DNA from: Brassica napus
Taxonomy: Eukaryota; Streptophyta; Magnoliopsida; Brassicales; Brassicaceae
NCBI RefSeq assembly: GCF_020379485.1
Contig: NC_063439.1
Coordinates: forward strand, 10,208,466 to 10,272,465
Length of the DNA stretch: 64,000 bases
Direction: 5' to 3'
The position numbers and the translations under genes were made by a program. Of this stretch, positions 60,965 to 64,000 are shown one piece after another. The first letter of the stretch is position 1, and the number at the start of each line of letters is the position of its first letter. Below the pieces are notes generated by a model. The model worked only from the letters and a program-made list of their open reading frames with translations. It made no database searches and was not told where the DNA came from.

Positions 60965-61639
60965 ATGGCGGAACTGCAACCAGCTGACAACAGTAATCAG
61001 CAACCAAACGGCGGCGTCACTCCTTCGGTTCCTTCAACCTCAGCGGAAGCGCTGGCGATCCCCGGCGGCGGATCGAAACGACTGAGGAGACCAAGCGTTC
61101 GATTAGGCGAAATCGGCGGCGACTATCACTACGATCCTCACTCGAGGAAACCGAAGTGGGCACCGACGGCGACGGGGAACAAGACCAAATCGTCGACGAG
61201 GACTCGGGCCCTGACGAATATCGGAACCCTAGATGATGAAAACGTTGATTCTTTTGGTGTGGTTGGGAGTTGGCGGGTCAAGAAACGGGTCGGGTCATCT
61301 ACAGCAGGTGCGGCGAAGCGGGTAAGCTCCAATTGGGAAGAATTGGAAGGTGGGTTTAGGGATTTCAGTAGAGAAGATTCAGAGAGTCCGGTAAAGGAGG
61401 AGTCTTTAGTGAGAGACCGTGGTGGTGGTGGTGGGTTTTACGGTAGAGAAGGGGTCAAGATTTGGTTGCAAGAGTTAGGGTTAGGGAGATACTGGCCTAT
61501 GTTTGAGATACATGAGGTTGATGATGAGGTTTTGCCTTTGTTGACTTTGGATGATTTGAAAGATATGGGGATTACTGCTGTTGGGTCCAGGAGGAAGATG
61601 TTCTCTGCTATTCAGAAGCTTGGTAGGGAGTTCTCATGA
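60965..61639 (+). CDS. SAM-domain protein, single exon
   Basis: An intronless frame of 224 residues from MAELQPADNSNQQPN. Low-complexity N-terminal half with a basic patch (KRLRRPSVRLGEIGGDYHYD) shared by this plant family, then KPKWAPTATGNKTKSSTRTR. The C-terminal SAM domain (about residues 162-221) reads GREGVKIWLQELGLGRYWPM, FEIHEVDDEVLPLLTLDDLK, DMGITAVGSRRKMFSAIQKL. All five helices are recognisable. SAM domains mediate homo- or heterotypic oligomerisation; the plant protein's role is not established. Likely ortholog of At3g48800 (from memory). The start is the first ATG, preceded by AGCTCTAGAA. The open frame that follows (61636-62031) is 3' UTR. Confidence 0.9.
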   Translation: MAELQPADNSNQQPNGGVTPSVPSTSAEALAIPGGGSKRLRRPSVRLGEIGGDYHYDPHSRKPKWAPTATGNKTKSSTRTRALTNIGTLDDENVDSFGVVGSWRVKKRVGSSTAGAAKRVSSNWEELEGGFRDFSREDSESPVKEESLVRDRGGGGGFYGREGVKIWLQELGLGRYWPMFEIHEVDDEVLPLLTLDDLKDMGITAVGSRRKMFSAIQKLGREFS

Positions 61640-62928
61640 TCGTCGAGAGTTTTGATCGGTTTAGAAGAAGAAAAAACATGTTTTGTGTTGTTGTTGTTTT
61701 AGTTGGTGAGATAGTCAGTCATGGCATTGTAAGCTTGCAATGTCTGAAACCACGAATGAGAGAAGCCTTTTCTTCGTTTTTGTTTGTTATAGTATTTCAT
61801 TCGACGATTGTTCTTACCTTTGTTGCTGCTTGTTTCAATGTAGAATTAACTACAGTTATATCAGTAGAAGTAGAGGTGGGAAAAGAAGAAGATGAAGAAG
61901 AAGTAATGAGAAGGTTTTCTTTTACTCTTTTGATATTTCTCTCTACTTCTTTTGAGATGTTTCCATGGATGGTCTCTTTGATGATAATGAACTTGTTGAA
62001 TAGTTGCAGCTTGTATACCGATTTGCGATAAGAGTTTGAAAGATATGAAACTAAATGTTGTCAGTCTAGCTTTTGATTAGCATTGTTAAGTATTTAGCTA
62101 TCTCATTATGTAAAAACAGGAACAAGTACTTCGATTCTTCTGGTATGTCAGAAACAGGAGACGTGGATATGAAAAATTCAGGTTTATTGCGGATTAGAGT
62201 TAGATGTGAATATTGTCATTTGGGTTGGCTGTAAAATCATTGAGAAACAAACGGTCCTATAGAAATAAAATGTATCATTGTTTTCTCATATCAGGAGAGG
62301 TACAGTTAACCTATAAAACATGTACTAATCTATTATATAATAGGAGAGTTTCTCTCATCCTGATGCGACACATCCGCGATCTGTGGGTCCTACTTTTTAA
62401 AAATGTAAAAAAATGTCAAATATGTGACTAGAACCCGGGTTATTGAGATATAAGCACCCACAACTATACCATTGCACCAAAGGATACTTTGTACATTGAT
62501 GGTCGAAACTAATATATATTATAAAGGTCGGAAACTAATATAACATTGTGGACTCCACCTCTTTTTTTTTTTAATTGATGGGTAACGAATGGACATCGAC
62601 AAAAAGTGGACTTTGGACTTATTGATTTTCTGTTTATTAAGCTTTGTATCTGTCCAAAGTGGTGATACGGACAAAGCTAAGAAGATTAGGGAAGCCGCCA
62701 TCTTCACCATCTCCTTCGTCGCTTGCGATTCCCCTTCCGGCAATCAGCTATTATGGTTGATCTTTAAAGCTCTACGCACGTTTTGCGCCTACCAAACGTT
62801 TAGTTTCTCCTCTAACGCCTTCAGAGCTCTCATATATATAGAATCCCTCGAGGTAAAAGCTCCATCTTGTCTCAAACTTTTTTTTCTCAGTTTTCCGATC
62901 GCTTTACTTTCTCATATCTGTCACGAAA

Positions 62929-63108
62929 ATGACTTATCCAGCTGCTCCAGCCGCTTCAGCCGCCGTTCCCTACTCCACCTTCAACTCTCTCCGCCTTGGA
63001 AGGTCCACTAAGTCCATTGTTGGTCGGCTCATCCGATTCTAGGATTTCAGGAACATTAACAAGAATGGAGAGTTTATGGGCATCACCATTCTCCTCCTTG
63101 ATGAACTG
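62929..63108 (+). pseudogene. RPA1-like first exon with a premature stop
   Basis: It reads MTYPAAPAASAAVPYSTFNS, LRLGRSTKSIVGRLIRF, stop, DFRNINKNGEFMGITILLLD, EL, then a GT donor at 63109. Crucifer RPA70-like proteins have Trp after RF (RFWDFRN/RFWEARN), so TAG at 63040-63042 is a Trp-to-stop change. The exon is otherwise in frame and could encode the N-terminal OB-fold strand region. Possible downstream exon: an acidic SDDDEAPEDQRQWNDADEA at about 63399-63457. Confidence 0.75.
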
Positions 63109-63778
63109 GTGATGATTGTTTCTAACTTATTTTTTATCACTTTAACTCTGCTTTGCTTATTCTTTGTTCATATATGAAACGTGTCTTCATCTTTTTGTTT
63201 TGGTTTTGTCTATGGGTTTTTTTATGAACAACTAATGATTTTTTTCTGTTTTTCTTACAAGATTCTGTGATCTACAGTTTCATCCCTGCAATCTCCAAAC
63301 AAAACAGGAAAACTGAATGAATTATGTTTTTAGCAACCGAATCTAAAAGAAATAAAAGACATCTTACTTAACAAATTAAAACCTTTTCTTTTGCAGATTC
63401 CGACGACGACGAAGCACCCGAGGACCAACGACAATGGAACGATGCGGACGAAGCCTAACTGATGTAAGTAAAATCCTCTTCAATAATGCATCACACTATT
63501 ATCGCTCCCCAATCTCACAAACTTAAGCTCTAATCATGCCAGGGATCCCACAAGTGATGCTGTCCTGACGACGGAGAAAAAAAAAGAAAGATAACCTAAC
63601 GTTTTTTTTATTTTCAGTTTTTAAGTTCAAATCATGTTTTAGACATAGAGCCCAACATAATTTGAACCCAAACATTTTAAACCCACAATTACTTTTTCAT
63701 AATGTAAAAACGTCAACCTTCGTTTATGTTTTGTTAAACTATTTTAATCTTTATGTTTTGTTAAACTATTTCATACAG

Positions 63779-63985
63779 GGGGCAGATCTCCTTAGAAGGA
63801 GAGCCACTCGCCACGATGCTTCCAGTTTCACCATTCTTGAAACTCTTATGAACCACAAAGCCAATATAAGAGCTCTGTTTCAATCCAATGGCTGGATTTT
63901 GTCAGATACCACCGCTAAGCCTGAAGAGGGAAGAGAAGTGGAGTGCTGCGTTTTGGAAGATGGTTACTTGGAGTTTACAAGATGA
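63779..63985 (+). pseudogene. hAT transposase exon fragment
   Basis: After an acceptor (TTTCATACAG) the frame reads GADLLRRRATRHDASSFTIL, ETLMNHKANIRALFQSNGWI and EVECCVLEDGYLEFTR before a stop. This resembles the DUF659/RNase H-like part of plant hAT transposases (RxxVTRFATNFxTLESL..LRxMFxSxxW pattern). The usual TRFA is changed to TRHDA and a usual YW to YL, and the frame stops early, so it is a remnant. A 27-bp tandem repeat (TATGTTTTGTTAAACTATT) lies just upstream. Confidence 0.6.
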
Positions 63986-64000
63986 AGATGGAACCCGTGA

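Larger units (their letters stand above)
62329..64000 (+). mobile_element. Helitron 5' end and body with RPA1-like and hAT fragments, continuing past the window
   Basis: TCTATTATATAATAGGAGAG at 62329 follows host A and resembles the 5' end of the RPA-bearing Helitron at 27622. A tRNA-like repeat (minus strand: TTGGTGCAATGGTATAG, AACCCGGGTTCTAG) is at about 62426-62483, and an RPA1-like exon follows at 62929. No 3' terminus lies in the window, so the assignment is provisional. Confidence 0.45.

Noticed and set aside
61636..62031. 131-residue ORF after the SAM gene
   Set aside because: It overlaps the SAM gene stop and has biased, 3'-UTR-like sequence with no domain.

Overview
This is nuclear DNA of a plant, and several lines of evidence point to the mustard family (Brassicaceae), probably a Brassica-type species. 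Genes have plant GT-AG introns, the intergenic DNA is very AT-rich, and the repeats (Helitrons, MULE, hAT and Harbinger MITEs, LINEs, tRNA-derived SINEs, a TRIM) are typical of crucifers. The gene order is the strongest clue: remorin, ribosomal protein S11, an R2R3-MYB, a membrane steroid-binding (MAPR) protein, an F-box gene, ClpC, an SCD2-like protein, a PPR gene and a SAM-domain protein. From memory this matches Arabidopsis chromosome 3 read from about At3g48940 down to At3g48800; I could not run the alignment.

Layout. 1-5.6 kb: Helitrons arranged head to tail, then a 5'-truncated LINE with an exact 16-bp target duplication. 5.8-8.2 kb: remorin gene, with two sister MULE elements in one intron. 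8.4-20.5 kb: repeat-rich DNA with Helitrons on both strands, nested LINE and SINE insertions and a hAT MITE. 20.6-24.1 kb: RPS11 (+) and a MYB45-like gene (-), tail to tail. 24.1-43.3 kb: a gene-poor stretch holding a Helitron with a decayed RPA1-like gene, a LINE-like retroposon, a TRIM, a Harbinger-like element enclosing a truncated chloroplast IscA gene, a hAT element with a nested Helitron, and a complete U5 snRNA gene. 43.3-44.5 kb: MAPR3/MSBP2-like gene (-). 45.1-46.3 kb: a large palindromic foldback element. 47.5-48.5 kb: a stray ClpC exon copy and a broken F-box gene. 50.1-53.6 kb: intact ClpC2-type chaperone (+), tail to tail with the 16-exon SCD2-like gene (-, 54.2-58.2 kb). 59.5-64 kb: hAT MITE, PPR remnant (-), SAM-domain gene (+), then a Helitron start with a broken RPA1-like exon and a hAT transposase exon.

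The intact genes are housekeeping or regulatory genes that do not form a cluster or operon: cytosolic translation (RPS11), splicing (U5), plastid protein import and quality control (ClpC), ER membrane scaffolding (MAPR3), membrane trafficking and cytokinesis (SCD2), membrane nanodomains (remorin) and transcription (MYB). The novelty lies in the accessory DNA: gene capture by transposons, nested insertions that can be ordered in time, and collinear genes caught while decaying. Exon boundaries were placed by eye from splice consensus, reading phase and family knowledge.
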